From contig JAMBOW010000002.1 of assembly GCA_023715865.1 (NCBI GenBank), forward strand, positions 682,001 through 746,000: a stretch of 64,000 nucleotides of DNA. The letters are read 5' to 3'. Below are positions 37,036 through 46,613 of the stretch, in pieces. The notes under the pieces are model-generated. The model was not told the origin of the DNA. It did not search any database and was given only the letters and a program-made list of their open reading frames with translations. The stretch comes from Neobacillus mesonae. Lineage in GTDB: Bacteria > Bacillota > Bacilli > Paenibacillales > Paenibacillaceae. The translations under genes were made by a program, and so were the position numbers. Each line of letters begins with the position of its first letter. The stretch's first letter is position 1.

Positions 37036-37758
37036 TTACACCATTTTATTGAACTCCTTACGCAGCCGCTTAATAATTCTTTTCTCGAGCCTGGAGATGT
37101 AGGATTGGGAAATGCCGAGCATATCCGCAACATCCTTTTGCGTCTTCTCCTCTCCGTCCTGAAGACCAAAACGAAGCTCCATAATCATCCGTTCCCGATC
37201 CGTCAGCTTGTCTAACGCTTTATGGAGAAGCTTTCGATCCACCTGCTCCTCAATATTACGATAAATCGTGTCATTTTCGGTACCAAGGACATCAGACAGC
37301 AGCAGCTCGTTACCATCCCAATCAATATTTAGCGGCTCATCAAAAGAAACCTCTGTCCGTATTTTGCTGTTGCGCCGGAGATACATCAGTATCTCATTCT
37401 CAATACAGCGGGAAGCATAGGTAGCAAGCTTAATTTTTTTCTCCGTATCAAAAGTGTTAACGGCCTTGATAAGACCGATGGCCCCGATCGAAATCAGATC
37501 CTCGATGTTGATGCCTGTATTCTCAAACTTGCGGGCAATGTAGACGACAAGCCGGATGTTGCGTTCGATCAGCATCGCCCGGATAGCAGGGTCACCGGTC
37601 TTTAGCTTTTGCAGCAAATAATCCTCTTCTTCACGCGTCAGCGGCGGGGGAAGAGCCTCGCTGCCTCCAATGTAATAGATTTCCTTACTTTTTAGTCCAA
37701 ATAAGAACAGGAACCGGTAATACTGCAGCTGTACGGCGAGTTTCCATTTCACAAGCAT
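37036..37758 (-). CDS. sigE: RNA polymerase sigma-E factor precursor (mother cell)
   Basis: 240 aa. Residues 1 to about 28 (hydrophobic and basic, ending [12 protein letters not shown]) form the pro-sequence removed by SpoIIGA. The mature part starts near [15 protein letters not shown], with region 2 ([17 protein letters not shown]) and region 4 ([20 protein letters not shown]). GGAGG upstream of the ATG; 12 bases after spoIIGA. Confidence 0.97.
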   Translation of the reverse strand: MLVKWKLAVQLQYYRFLFLFGLKSKEIYYIGGSEALPPPLTREEEDYLLQKLKTGDPAIRAMLIERNIRLVVYIARKFENTGINIEDLISIGAIGLIKAVNTFDTEKKIKLATYASRCIENEILMYLRRNSKIRTEVSFDEPLNIDWDGNELLLSDVLGTENDTIYRNIEEQVDRKLLHKALDKLTDRERMIMELRFGLQDGEEKTQKDVADMLGISQSYISRLEKRIIKRLRKEFNKMV

Positions 37759-37770
37759 GTACGCTTCCTC

Positions 37771-38754
37771 CTATACCACGTTCAGCGGCTTTTCTGATTG
37801 ACCGGCAGATGGCTTGATGATGGGCGCAGGTGCTGCCTCCTGTACATAATCCGGATGAATAATCGCCCTGTATTTGCCTTCAGACGAGAGCGTTCCTCCA
37901 TCAAGACCGATTAGTGTGCGGTTTGGCGTATAGCACGTCCCATTCATCTTGATCATTACCGTGTCGGGTTTAAGTGCAAGCATAAACGACGTTCCTTTGT
38001 TGATTCCCCGATAAGGGACAAGTCTTAATCTGTCCTGCCATTCGAACCCTTCCGTTAGCTCCATCACAAGGGTATCGGCCGATACCTGAGAGATCTTTCC
38101 CTTCCATGCCTCAGGCAGATAAGCCTCCCAAAGCGTCGCTTCCATGACCATTACCGGTGTGCGTGTCAGCGGATCTGTCAGCTGGTTTCCTGTGTCGACA
38201 AGTCCTGTACAGCTCACTTCCGCATCTCCGATCCTAACGGTAACTTCGCCAAAAAAAACAGACATCTGATCCGCTTTTCTTTTACTGAATTGGACAGCTC
38301 TAAATATGAATAGAACTCCAAAAAAGACAATAAACATAAACCAGAATCCCACTTGCAGTTCGAATGAAATACCTCCGGTCGTTGTAAATAAAATCCCGTT
38401 AAATAAGTCACCTGAGCTCTGCAATAAATAATGCACACCCAATATGCCGCCGGCAGCTACAAAATTGATGACGTAAAAGGCACCGAGCGTTTTCATAAAG
38501 GTCTGCAAGCTATGAAATCCAAAGGCGGTCCAGATCATCAGTAAAGATAAACCAAACTTGATCAAAAAGGTATAAAGGAAGGTCAGTTCAGGTACAAACA
38601 TCATGACTACATACAGCGCACCAATGACAGCAGAGATGATCATTCGCCACCATTTGGGCTTTTTTCGCTGCATCCAGGCTGTTAAAAAAAGCAGGACCCA
38701 GTCAATCAGCAGGTTCGTCAGAAAAATCAAGTCGATGTAAACAACCAGGTTCAC
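37771..38754 (-). CDS. spoIIGA: Sporulation sigma-E processing protease SpoIIGA
   Basis: 327 aa. Five membrane segments in the first 155 residues, then a cytoplasmic aspartic-protease-like domain with Asp187 in CTGLVDTGNQLTDPL. It cuts pro-SigE at the septum on a signal from the forespore. The start is GTG, with GAAGG seven bases before. First gene of the spoIIG unit. Confidence 0.95.
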   Translation of the reverse strand: MNLVVYIDLIFLTNLLIDWVLLFLTAWMQRKKPKWWRMIISAVIGALYVVMMFVPELTFLYTFLIKFGLSLLMIWTAFGFHSLQTFMKTLGAFYVINFVAAGGILGVHYLLQSSGDLFNGILFTTTGGISFELQVGFWFMFIVFFGVLFIFRAVQFSKRKADQMSVFFGEVTVRIGDAEVSCTGLVDTGNQLTDPLTRTPVMVMEATLWEAYLPEAWKGKISQVSADTLVMELTEGFEWQDRLRLVPYRGINKGTSFMLALKPDTVMIKMNGTCYTPNRTLIGLDGGTLSSEGKYRAIIHPDYVQEAAPAPIIKPSAGQSEKPLNVV

Positions 38755-38788
38755 TCACCTGCCTTCTCATCGAATCAAGAATATAACC

Positions 38789-38822
38789 AGTATAAGGAGA
38801 GCAGCTTTCAAAGTCTGTCTAA
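38789..38822 (-). promoter_or_regulatory. Putative spoIIG promoter with long spacer
   Basis: On the minus strand TTAGAC, a 22-bp spacer and TATACT. The B. subtilis spoIIG promoter is known for a 22-bp spacer that needs Spo0A. A near-match to a 0A box (TCCGACA, consensus TTCGNCA, about 38849-38855) lies upstream. The spacing match is the strongest point. Confidence 0.55.
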
Positions 38823-38894
38823 ACATGGGAGAAGGAATGCAACTTTTTTTGTCGGATTTTTCACTTTACTTATCACCAACCTGTGCAAAAAGCA

Positions 38895-38925
38895 AAAAAT
38901 GCAGCCTTATGCAGGCTGCATTTTT
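38895..38925 (-). terminator. Terminator of ftsZ and the dcw cluster
   Basis: AAAAATGCAGCCTGC pairs with its complement around TTAT, with T runs on the minus strand. Confidence 0.9.
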
Positions 38926-38934
38926 GAATGTTGA

Positions 38935-40053
38935 TTATTCGTTATTATTGCCGTTATTTCTTGTGCGATTCCGTAAAAACGTCGGGATATCCAGCTGATC
39001 CGAGCTAGGCTGGTTTCCGAATGGTTTCAGGTTGGAAGAACGATTCTCCTGTGCTTCCGGTTGAGAAGGCTTGCGGACAGGTGGTGCAGTGGCAGCAGGC
39101 TTATTCTCGAATCCTGTCGCGATAACCGTAACCTTAATTTCTTCTTTAAGATTATCATCGATTATCGCACCAAAGATCATGTTGACTTCAGGATCTGATG
39201 CAGATATCACAATCTCAGCTGCTTCATTCACTTCGTATAATGACAGGTTAATTCCACCTGTTATATTCATGATTACACCACGAGCACCTTCAATCGAGGT
39301 TTCGAGTAGCGGACTCATGATTGCTTTGCGGGCAGCCTCAGCAGCTCTGTTCTCTCCTGATGCCATCCCGATACCCATCAAGGCTGAACCGCGCTCAGTC
39401 ATAATGGTCTTTACATCAGCAAAGTCAAGGTTAATCAAACCAGGAACTTTGATAAGGTCAGAAATACCTTGTACCGCTTGGCGAAGTACGTTATCCGCTT
39501 CACGGAAGGCTTCCAGCATTGGCGTCTTCTTATCCACAATTTCAAGCAAACGATCGTTAGGAATCACGATTAATGTATCTACTTTTTCTTTCAGTGCTTC
39601 AATACCGTGTTCTGCTTGATTGGAACGCTTGCGTCCTTCAAATGTAAATGGGCGAGTGACAACACCTACCGTTAATGCTCCGCATTCTTTGGCAATCTCT
39701 GCGATAACAGGAGCGGCACCTGTTCCTGTGCCTCCGCCCATGCCTGCCGTCACGAATACCATATCCGCGCCTTTTAGCGTGTTAGCGATAAGGTCACGAG
39801 ATTCCTCGGCTGCCTTCTTACCAACTTCAGGATTAGCCCCAGCGCCAAGCCCTCTTGTCAGCTTATCGCCGATTTGCAGTTTGTGTTCAGAGCTGGCAAG
39901 ATGCAATGCTTGAGCATCCGTATTCACCGTAATGAATTCGACTCCCTGCACACCATTCTCAATCATTCGGTTTACAGCGTTGCTTCCGCCGCCACCGACA
40001 CCTATTACTTTTATCTGAGCCAAGCTCTCCATCTCGAAATCAAATTCCAACAT
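38935..40053 (-). CDS. ftsZ: Cell division tubulin FtsZ
   Basis: 372 aa. GTP-binding tubulin homolog that forms the Z ring. Tubulin signature GGGTGTG (106-112), T7 loop region [11 protein letters not shown], and a C-terminal peptide [12 protein letters not shown] that binds FtsA, SepF and other partners. The ATG with GGGGGAG ten bases upstream is used; an upstream in-frame ATG has no ribosome binding site. About 150 bases after ftsA. Confidence 0.98.
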   Translation of the reverse strand: MLEFDFEMESLAQIKVIGVGGGGSNAVNRMIENGVQGVEFITVNTDAQALHLASSEHKLQIGDKLTRGLGAGANPEVGKKAAEESRDLIANTLKGADMVFVTAGMGGGTGTGAAPVIAEIAKECGALTVGVVTRPFTFEGRKRSNQAEHGIEALKEKVDTLIVIPNDRLLEIVDKKTPMLEAFREADNVLRQAVQGISDLIKVPGLINLDFADVKTIMTERGSALMGIGMASGENRAAEAARKAIMSPLLETSIEGARGVIMNITGGINLSLYEVNEAAEIVISASDPEVNMIFGAIIDDNLKEEIKVTVIATGFENKPAATAPPVRKPSQPEAQENRSSNLKPFGNQPSSDQLDIPTFLRNRTRNNGNNNE

Positions 40054-40203
40054 ACTTTTCCATCTCCCCCTCATGTGTGCATGGATGGCTCGTCCACTTA
40101 TCAAAAATGAATCCTGTCCATTTCATATATCGACGAACAATACCATTTCGTATAGATCTCTTAAAACGAATCGTTCAAAGATCATGAAATGGATTCAGGC
40201 ATG

Positions 40204-41475
40204 CTATATCAATTCACTGAACATATTTTTTATGCGTTCGAAAAACCCCGGTTTATGTTCTTCTTCCGGAGCCGGATTCGGCTTAACACGATTCGCAGGT
40301 TTCTTGTTATTGCTTCCTCCGCCGCTCGTTGGTGCTGAGGGCCTGATTTTGGCACTGCGGATAACATTATGCAAGATTCCTACACCGCTAGTATAACCCG
40401 GATCACGCACTCCGATAAAGTCCGGAACTGCCACTCGTACAGAAGCAGACAGCTCATGTCTTGCCACCTGAAGGACACCCGGCATGGCAACCGTACCACC
40501 CGTTAATATATAACCCCCAGGGAGCTCGGTGTAACCGAGTCTTTTGACTTCCTGATGAATCATTTGAAATATTTCTTGCACACGAGGTTCAATAATTGCC
40601 GCCAAATCTTCCTGTGTAAATTCCTTATCCACATTGCTGCCGATACGAGTAACTTTGAATACGACATCTCTTGCCGCATCATCCAGCCAAGCGCAGCCAT
40701 ACTTCAGCTTCACTTTCTCAGCCTGCTCTGTCAAAGTACGCAATCCGTATGCAATATCATTGGTTACAAATTCTCCGCCAATCGGAAGCGTTGAAGTGGC
40801 AACAATAGAGCCTTCTTCAAACACAGCGATCGTCGTCGAACCAGCACCGATATCAACCAGTACAGATCCCATTCCTTTCTCGTCCTTAGACAGTGACAGC
40901 AGTCCTGCTCCGAGAGACATTAGCACAAGGTCCTTAACTTTAAGACCTGACTTCTCTACGCAGCGAAGCAAGTTATGTATGGCGGTCTTTGCACCCGTAA
41001 TAATCGTCGCTTCAACCTCAAGTCTTACACCGATCATGCCGCGCGGATCCTGAATACCTTCAAGACCGTCAACAACATATTGTCTTGCCACTACATCAAT
41101 GATCTCACGTTCCGGAGGAATAGCGATCACTTCTGCCGCTTTCAACACCCGTTCCATGTCTTCTTCACCGATCTCGCGATCCTCATTCGAAACTGCCACA
41201 ACGCCGTGACTTGTCATAAGTCCGATATGATTTCCCGAGATACCGACATATACTTCGGATATTTGAATACCAACCATACGCTCCGCATGATCAACCGCAT
41301 TACGGATGGATTGTACAGTCTGGTCAATGTCTACAATTGCACCCTTACGGATTCCTTCTGAGTCGGCAGATCCAACTCCAATAATATTAAAGGTTCCATT
41401 ATTAATTTCCCCAATAATAGCCCGAACTTTGGATGTACCGATGTCCAAACTAACAATGATGTCATTGTTGCTCAA
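40204..41475 (-). CDS. ftsA: Cell division actin-like protein FtsA
   Basis: 423 aa. Actin-like ATPase that ties FtsZ to the membrane. Phosphate 1 loop VSLDIGTSKVRAIIG, VDIGAGSTTIAVFEEG, adenosine region YILTGGTVAMPG; C-terminal amphipathic helix FFERIKNMFSELI for membrane binding, after a basic linker. TTG start with GGAGG ten bases upstream. Confidence 0.97.
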   Translation of the reverse strand: MSNNDIIVSLDIGTSKVRAIIGEINNGTFNIIGVGSADSEGIRKGAIVDIDQTVQSIRNAVDHAERMVGIQISEVYVGISGNHIGLMTSHGVVAVSNEDREIGEEDMERVLKAAEVIAIPPEREIIDVVARQYVVDGLEGIQDPRGMIGVRLEVEATIITGAKTAIHNLLRCVEKSGLKVKDLVLMSLGAGLLSLSKDEKGMGSVLVDIGAGSTTIAVFEEGSIVATSTLPIGGEFVTNDIAYGLRTLTEQAEKVKLKYGCAWLDDAARDVVFKVTRIGSNVDKEFTQEDLAAIIEPRVQEIFQMIHQEVKRLGYTELPGGYILTGGTVAMPGVLQVARHELSASVRVAVPDFIGVRDPGYTSGVGILHNVIRSAKIRPSAPTSGGGSNNKKPANRVKPNPAPEEEHKPGFFERIKNMFSELI

Positions 41476-41828
41476 GTCTGTGGCACCTCCTGACTCCGAT
41501 AGTAATATACGTTCTCATGTTACAACACTCTCTACATATTCAACACGTTTAAGGCTTTCCCTCTTTTTTCTACAAATTTTTTAGGTGCCACCATGCTGGG
41601 TGTCATTACAAACTTTCGCTTGTTTACAAGCAAGAAGCTGCTGAGTTCACTCTCTTTATTGTCTATGTCTATAAACGGTATAATCCGTCTTAATGATGAT
41701 ATTAAAATTTGAAGAAAAAAGAAGGATACGCAAGCAAGATGCACATAGCTTAAAGTGTAACATTTTTTTAATAGTTCAGAAAGTGCTAACTTCATAGGTT
41801 GTTATAATGTTGTTGTAAACTTATTTTT
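41476..41828. other. 353-bp spacer between divIB and ftsA
   Basis: No convincing gene. An open frame on the minus strand (41532-41795) lacks a ribosome binding site and reads as low-complexity coding. It holds a short inverted repeat (GCTTGT, TT, ACAAGC, about 41618-41631) and AT-rich parts that could include ftsAZ promoters. Confidence 0.5.
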
Positions 41829-42614
41829 TTACGGTGTTACCGCCGCATCATTTTCGTCCGTTTCTTCCTCTTTGGGATTAAAAGGCTCGTAAGAATCTGC
41901 CTCCAGCATTGTAATGAGCCCCGGCTCTTCGGTTTCAATAACCTGATTCAAATAGCTCACCTTATCCCCGAGTAAAGAAATCGTCGTTATCACCTCAAAC
42001 TGTGATTTGGTGTACATTTTGATCCTGTCAGGAAAAGAAGGTGTAGGCGAAGGGATGATCTCCGATATGTCTGTTGTCAGCTCATTCGGAATCCCTTTGA
42101 GTACATTAGAGAGTTCGGCCTTCAGCGGGTCTTCAGCCTTCCACTGTGTGAGGATCGGCTTCTCAACCGCAATTCCTCTGCCATTCAGATTTACGCTGGC
42201 TCCGCTGGATAAAATGGCTTTAAGCTGTCCGTCTGAAGCCAATTCATAAGCCACGGTATCATATTCTTTAATATGAATCAGAATGATTCCAGGGAACTGC
42301 TTGTCCACCTGCGCTTCGGAAATAATAGAGCTATCCTCAAGGAGTGCTTCAATATCCGATACATTAGCTCCAAAATAGGGACTTCCGACTTCTAAACCGC
42401 TCTTAGTTAAAATTTCTTCTCTAATACTAAACACATTTCCTTCTATTTGAACCTGGGAAATTTTGCTTACCGGTGATCTGAAAAATATAACAGCAAAAAT
42501 GGCGATAAATAACAACACCAAAATAAAGATGATTTTCCGGCTAGCTTTCATTTTTGGCGAGCCCTCTTTTTTGAGGACTGGAATTTGACCCTTTGGCATT
42601 AACGTTCGCTCCAT
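41829..42614 (-). CDS. divIB: Cell division protein DivIB/FtsQ
   Basis: 261 aa. Short cytoplasmic N terminus, one membrane helix (about 27-45: IIFILVLLFIAIFAVIFF), POTRA domain (about 50-120: SQVQIEGNVFSIREEILTKS), beta domain, acidic tail. It forms a complex with DivIC/FtsL to regulate septal wall synthesis. The ribosome binding site is weak (AAGG). Confidence 0.9.
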   Translation of the reverse strand: MERTLMPKGQIPVLKKEGSPKMKASRKIIFILVLLFIAIFAVIFFRSPVSKISQVQIEGNVFSIREEILTKSGLEVGSPYFGANVSDIEALLEDSSIISEAQVDKQFPGIILIHIKEYDTVAYELASDGQLKAILSSGASVNLNGRGIAVEKPILTQWKAEDPLKAELSNVLKGIPNELTTDISEIIPSPTPSFPDRIKMYTKSQFEVITTISLLGDKVSYLNQVIETEEPGLITMLEADSYEPFNPKEEETDENDAAVTP

Positions 42615-42628
42615 AAAAGCCTTGAGAT

Positions 42629-42646
42629 CCCCTCTTTAAAGAGGGG
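42629..42646. repeat. 18-bp perfect palindrome before divIB
   Basis: CCCCTCTTT and its exact complement with no loop; no T tract follows on either strand. It lies 15 bases upstream of the divIB start on the minus strand, so it may restrain translation as a hairpin or act as a protein site. Confidence 0.5.
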
Positions 42647-42726
42647 ACATCACGGCAATATTGTGCTTAAATTTGATGTACCTGGAATATACATAAATAA
42701 AGCCGGCATAATGAACACGTCGATAT

Positions 42727-43998
42727 CTATGGTGCTACGTAGCTCACAGGCTGACGTTCTACAGAAGCGCCTAGTGATTGGAATAAATGCTCGATCCGGT
42801 CGTACCCCCGGTCAATATGATGCACCTGTTCCACAATCGTTTTCCCTTGAGCAGCCAGCCCGGCAATAACAAGCGCTGCACCGGCGCGAAGATCCGTAGC
42901 TTCAACTGTTGCCCCATACAGACGAGGCACCCCTCGTATAAAAGCAGTGTTTAAATCTACTGAAATATCAGCGCCCATCACATTAAGTTCGTCCACATGC
43001 TTGAACCTGGCTTCAAACACAGTCTCTTTCATAATACTGAAGCCATCCGCTAAACTGAGAAGAACCATCACCTGTGACTGTAAATCGGTAGGAAACGATG
43101 GATAAGGGGAAGTAACTATGCGATCTACCGCCTTAGGTCGTCCCATACAGCTCACGGTTATTATATCATTGCATACACTTGTTTGAACACCAGCGCGCTT
43201 CAGCACATGTATAAGCGAAGTGAGGTGAGAAGGATTGCTTCGCGTTAGTGTAACATTCCCGCGAGTGGCTGCCGCGGCAATAAGCACTGTGCCTGCTACA
43301 ATCCGGTCTGGAATGATCTCATACGTGCACGAAGTCAAACGTTCCACCCCATGGATGGTAATTGTGCTTGTTCCCGCTCCAATAATATGGGCGCCCATCG
43401 CATTGAGGAAATTTTGCAAATCCTGGATTTCAGGCTCTCTTGCCGCATTTGTGATCGTGGTGGTTCCGAGTGCAGTGACGGCAGCCATCATAATATTCTC
43501 TGTTGCCCCTACGCTTGGAAAGTCCAGCTGGATATCAGCGCCGACCAGCTTTTTTGCCCGGCATGTGATCTGAGAATCCTTTTCCTCGATCACTGCCCCT
43601 AGAGCTTCAAGTCCTCTTAGGTGAAGATCAATTTTCCTCTCCCCAATGGCACAGCCTCCAGGCTGATAAACAGAAACTTCCCCAAACCTGGCCAGCAATG
43701 GCCCCATCAAGAAAATCGATGAGCGCATTTTGTTCATTAAATCTTCCGGAACTCTTGAAGAACTGACTAGAGAAGTGTCCAGCGTTACAATGCCTTGTTC
43801 ATGTTTCGTATTGCAGCCGAGCCTCTCCAAAATATGAAGCATCACTTCAATATCGAGCAAGTGAGGAACATTGTGGAGCTCGGTGTTCCCTTCCGCCAGC
43901 AAACTTGCTGCCATTATAGGCAAAGCAGCATTTTTCGCTCCGTGGATACGTATGGTTCCTGATAGGGGTTTCCCGCCTTCAATCACCAATTTGTCCAA
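42727..43998 (-). CDS. murA: UDP-N-acetylglucosamine 1-carboxyvinyltransferase
   Basis: 423 aa. First committed step of peptidoglycan synthesis: adds enolpyruvyl to UDP-GlcNAc. Catalytic Cys116 in PGGCAIGERKIDLHL. This is the fosfomycin-sensitive Cys form (family knowledge). TTG start with GGAGG eight bases upstream; the frame continues upstream but without a ribosome binding site, and the TTG start gives the family's usual N terminus DKLVIEGGKPLSGTI. Sits where Bacillus has murB. Confidence 0.95.
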   Translation of the reverse strand: MDKLVIEGGKPLSGTIRIHGAKNAALPIMAASLLAEGNTELHNVPHLLDIEVMLHILERLGCNTKHEQGIVTLDTSLVSSSRVPEDLMNKMRSSIFLMGPLLARFGEVSVYQPGGCAIGERKIDLHLRGLEALGAVIEEKDSQITCRAKKLVGADIQLDFPSVGATENIMMAAVTALGTTTITNAAREPEIQDLQNFLNAMGAHIIGAGTSTITIHGVERLTSCTYEIIPDRIVAGTVLIAAAATRGNVTLTRSNPSHLTSLIHVLKRAGVQTSVCNDIITVSCMGRPKAVDRIVTSPYPSFPTDLQSQVMVLLSLADGFSIMKETVFEARFKHVDELNVMGADISVDLNTAFIRGVPRLYGATVEATDLRAGAALVIAGLAAQGKTIVEQVHHIDRGYDRIEHLFQSLGASVERQPVSYVAP

Positions 43999-44351
43999 GT
44001 GTATCACCTCCGAGTTTACCGCTCCCCCAGGCTTTGAACGCCCCTGACCTAAGCGCATACCGTCCGATTCAAATGCGCTTTGAAAAGGGCGCCATAGGGA
44101 TTAACGTCCTTAAGCTTATTTCTTATTCGAAAACAAAAGCCGCAGCATGAATTAATTAAAAAGTAACGGACTCTGCTTTTTTTGTTTCCATCATAAGGTG
44201 CAGCGGATATAAATTTGTTGTAACACACTATGGACTTTTAAACGCCCAAAGTGATTGTCACATTTGATAAGGTATCTTATGTAAAGAGGCCTCTGTGTGT
44301 GACAATCGCCCACGGGATCGTTTTATACGTATCTACACTCGTTTAGCTTGA
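43999..44351. other. 353-bp spacer between murG and murA
   Basis: No gene seen. It contains the murA ribosome binding site, an inverted repeat AAGCGCAT/ATGCGCTT (44051-44080) and the multi-stem element listed separately. Confidence 0.6.
44253..44307. repeat. Multi-stem palindromic element between murG and murA
   Basis: The outer arms GATTGTCACA (44253-44262) and TGTGACAATC (44298-44307) are perfect complements. Inside lie two smaller perfect hairpins, ATAAG/CTTAT with a 4-base loop (44267-44280) and AGAGGCCTCT (44285-44294). Read as RNA this is a compact three-way-junction shape. No T tract follows on either strand. Confidence 0.6.
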
Positions 44352-45461
44352 TTATTTTTTGCGGGATATCCGCTTCATTTCGGCAGTCAATATTGCAGCT
44401 GAGTCTGGTTTTCCCAGCTTTTTAGAGGCGCTGGACATCGAGCGCTGAAGGCCCTCATCTGCCATAATAGCCGCTATCGACTTATATAGACTTTCCCCAC
44501 TCATATCCTTCTCAAGAAGCATACGCGCAGCACCAGCGTTCTCCAGCGTCCTTGCATTTGCCTCCTGATGGTTATTGGTAACGTTAGGAGACGGAATCAG
44601 AATGGATGGAATGCCCAGGGACGTAATTTCTGCCAGGAAGGATGCTCCAGCGCGATTAACGATAAGAGACGTCGCTGCAAGCACTTCCGGCATATTACTT
44701 ACATATGGCAAAATGTGAAGATGGCTTGGGATCGAGCCCAATCTCTCTTTTACCGCCTGAAGAGTAGATTCATAGTATGAATCCCCTGTTACGTATATCA
44801 TTTGGACATCCTTTAGTTGAGCGATGCTCTCAGCCATCTGAATCATGGCGTCGTTGATTGCCTTTGCTCCCCGGCTTCCCCCTACAACGAGCACTACCTT
44901 ACTCCCAATAGGTACCCCAAGCGAAGCAAATCCGCGTTCGCGGCTCGCATGTTGCACGGTAGTCGCACGCGGATTTCCTGTGTAGATTACATTTTTTGCC
45001 CCCGGAAAAGCTTTCTCTGAACCTTCAAAGCTCACAGCCACCGTATCGACATACCTGCTTAGGAATTTATTTGTCAGTCCTGGAATTGCATTTTGTTCAT
45101 GAATAATGCTTGGAATGCCCAATTTTGCCGCCGCGTAAACGACAGGTCCGCACACATAGCCTCCTGTCCCCACGACAACATCGGGTTTAAATTCACGCAG
45201 CAGTTTTTTGGAAGTACGAACCCCTTGGAGAAAACGAATTACCGTTTTTACATTGTCCAGGGACAGCTTGCGGCGAAAACCGGTTATGTCAATGGATTCA
45301 AAGGGGATCTCCTCCTGAGGAACCAACTTGCTCTCCAGCCCTCTTTTTCCCCCGATATATAAAAATGCAGTGTCTTGATCTTCCGATTCCAATTGTCTTG
45401 CGACAGCGACAGCCGGATAGATATGTCCGCCTGTCCCGCCGCCAGTAAGTACAACGCGCAT
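44352..45461 (-). CDS. murG: Lipid II synthase MurG
   Basis: 369 aa. Adds GlcNAc from UDP-GlcNAc to lipid I at the inner membrane face. Gly-rich loop LTGGGTGGHIYPA at the start, a second loop VVGGSRGAKAIND, UDP site region LIVNRAGASFLAEITSLGIP. The ATG with GAGGTG nearby is preferred to a GTG three codons earlier. Six bases after the spoVE stop. Confidence 0.97.
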   Translation of the reverse strand: MRVVLTGGGTGGHIYPAVAVARQLESEDQDTAFLYIGGKRGLESKLVPQEEIPFESIDITGFRRKLSLDNVKTVIRFLQGVRTSKKLLREFKPDVVVGTGGYVCGPVVYAAAKLGIPSIIHEQNAIPGLTNKFLSRYVDTVAVSFEGSEKAFPGAKNVIYTGNPRATTVQHASRERGFASLGVPIGSKVVLVVGGSRGAKAINDAMIQMAESIAQLKDVQMIYVTGDSYYESTLQAVKERLGSIPSHLHILPYVSNMPEVLAATSLIVNRAGASFLAEITSLGIPSILIPSPNVTNNHQEANARTLENAGAARMLLEKDMSGESLYKSIAAIMADEGLQRSMSSASKKLGKPDSAAILTAEMKRISRKK

Positions 45462-45466
45462 AAAAG

Positions 45467-46564
45467 TCACCTCGCATAACGTGATAAATTAAGTAGTATT
45501 CCCAGTGCTGTGAGCATCAGCGTTAGAGATGAGCCCCCATAACTGATTAAGGGAAGTGTGATTCCCGTTACCGGCATAAGTCCGATAACAACCCCAATGT
45601 TAATAATAACTTGAACGGCTACCATACCCACGATACCGACACCCAGCAGGCTGCCAAAAGCATCCGGAACGGTCATGGCCACTCTCATTCCTCTCCATAC
45701 CAGCATAAGAAAGAGCAGAAGGACGATCAGGCCGCCAATAAAGCCCAGCTCCTCGGCAAGTATAGAAAATATGAAATCCGTTTGGGGCTCAGGAACATAG
45801 CTGTATTTCTGCCGGCTCATTCCGAGACCCAGCCCTCCTAGTCCTCCCGGGCCAATGGCATAAAGCGACTGGATGATCTGATAACCCGTTCCAAGCGGGT
45901 CTGACCAGGGATCCAAAAATCCAGTGATCCGTCTCAGACGGTATGGAGCAGCCAGGATCAGTCCAGCAAACCCCAATACACCGCCAAGAGCAAGGAACAT
46001 CAAGTGCTTCATTCTGGCTCCGGCCGTAAATATGATCAGCATAGATGCGCCAAGCATAACTGCTCCCGTACCCAAATCAGGCTGAAGCATAATAAGACCG
46101 AATGCAAGGCCAATCAGACCTAGCGGAGGCAGCAAACCTGTTGTGAAGTTCTTAATTGCAGCAGGGTCCTTGCTGAGCCATTTGGCCAAGAACAGGATCA
46201 TGCCGAGCTTCATAAACTCAGAGGGCTGAATACCGAACGAACTGATACCGAGCCAGCTTCTCGCCCCGCCGCGAACGACGCCGATTCCCGGAATCAATAC
46301 GATAATAAGCAGAATAAAGCAGAGGATGAGAATGAACTTTGCATAATTGCGCCATATCCGATAGTCCACATTGGCAGTAAAGAACATTGCAGCAAGCCCC
46401 AGCCCTGCGAACAGCAGCTGTCTTTTTACAAAGTAGAAGGAATCGCCGTGTTCACGGAAGGCAAGGACGGCACCCGCACTGTATACCATCACGAGTCCGA
46501 TGGCGAGCAGCGACACAATGCAGATAACAAGCCACAAATCAGGCGCCGGTCGGGTCTGTTTCAT
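45467..46564 (-). CDS. spoVE: SEDS-family protein SpoVE (FtsW-like)
   Basis: 365 aa with about ten membrane helices. SEDS polymerase that works with a class B PBP, probably SpoVD encoded upstream, to build spore cortex or septal wall. Signatures: TANVDYRIWRNYAKF, FGIQPSEFMKLGMILFLAKW, LPLISYGGSSL near the end. By position between murD and murG it is SpoVE; by sequence alone FtsW is possible. Confidence 0.9.
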   Translation of the reverse strand: MKQTRPAPDLWLVICIVSLLAIGLVMVYSAGAVLAFREHGDSFYFVKRQLLFAGLGLAAMFFTANVDYRIWRNYAKFILILCFILLIIVLIPGIGVVRGGARSWLGISSFGIQPSEFMKLGMILFLAKWLSKDPAAIKNFTTGLLPPLGLIGLAFGLIMLQPDLGTGAVMLGASMLIIFTAGARMKHLMFLALGGVLGFAGLILAAPYRLRRITGFLDPWSDPLGTGYQIIQSLYAIGPGGLGGLGLGMSRQKYSYVPEPQTDFIFSILAEELGFIGGLIVLLLFLMLVWRGMRVAMTVPDAFGSLLGVGIVGMVAVQVIINIGVVIGLMPVTGITLPLISYGGSSLTLMLTALGILLNLSRYAR

Positions 46565-46613
46565 TTGGAGGCCACCTCTTACATATGTAGTAGGGGCTTA
46601 TCCACCCCCCTAC

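Noticed and set aside
41532..41795. 87-codon minus-strand frame upstream of ftsA
   Set aside because: No ribosome binding site at any start and AT-driven composition; the C-terminal part looks slightly protein-like, so conservation would be the test.
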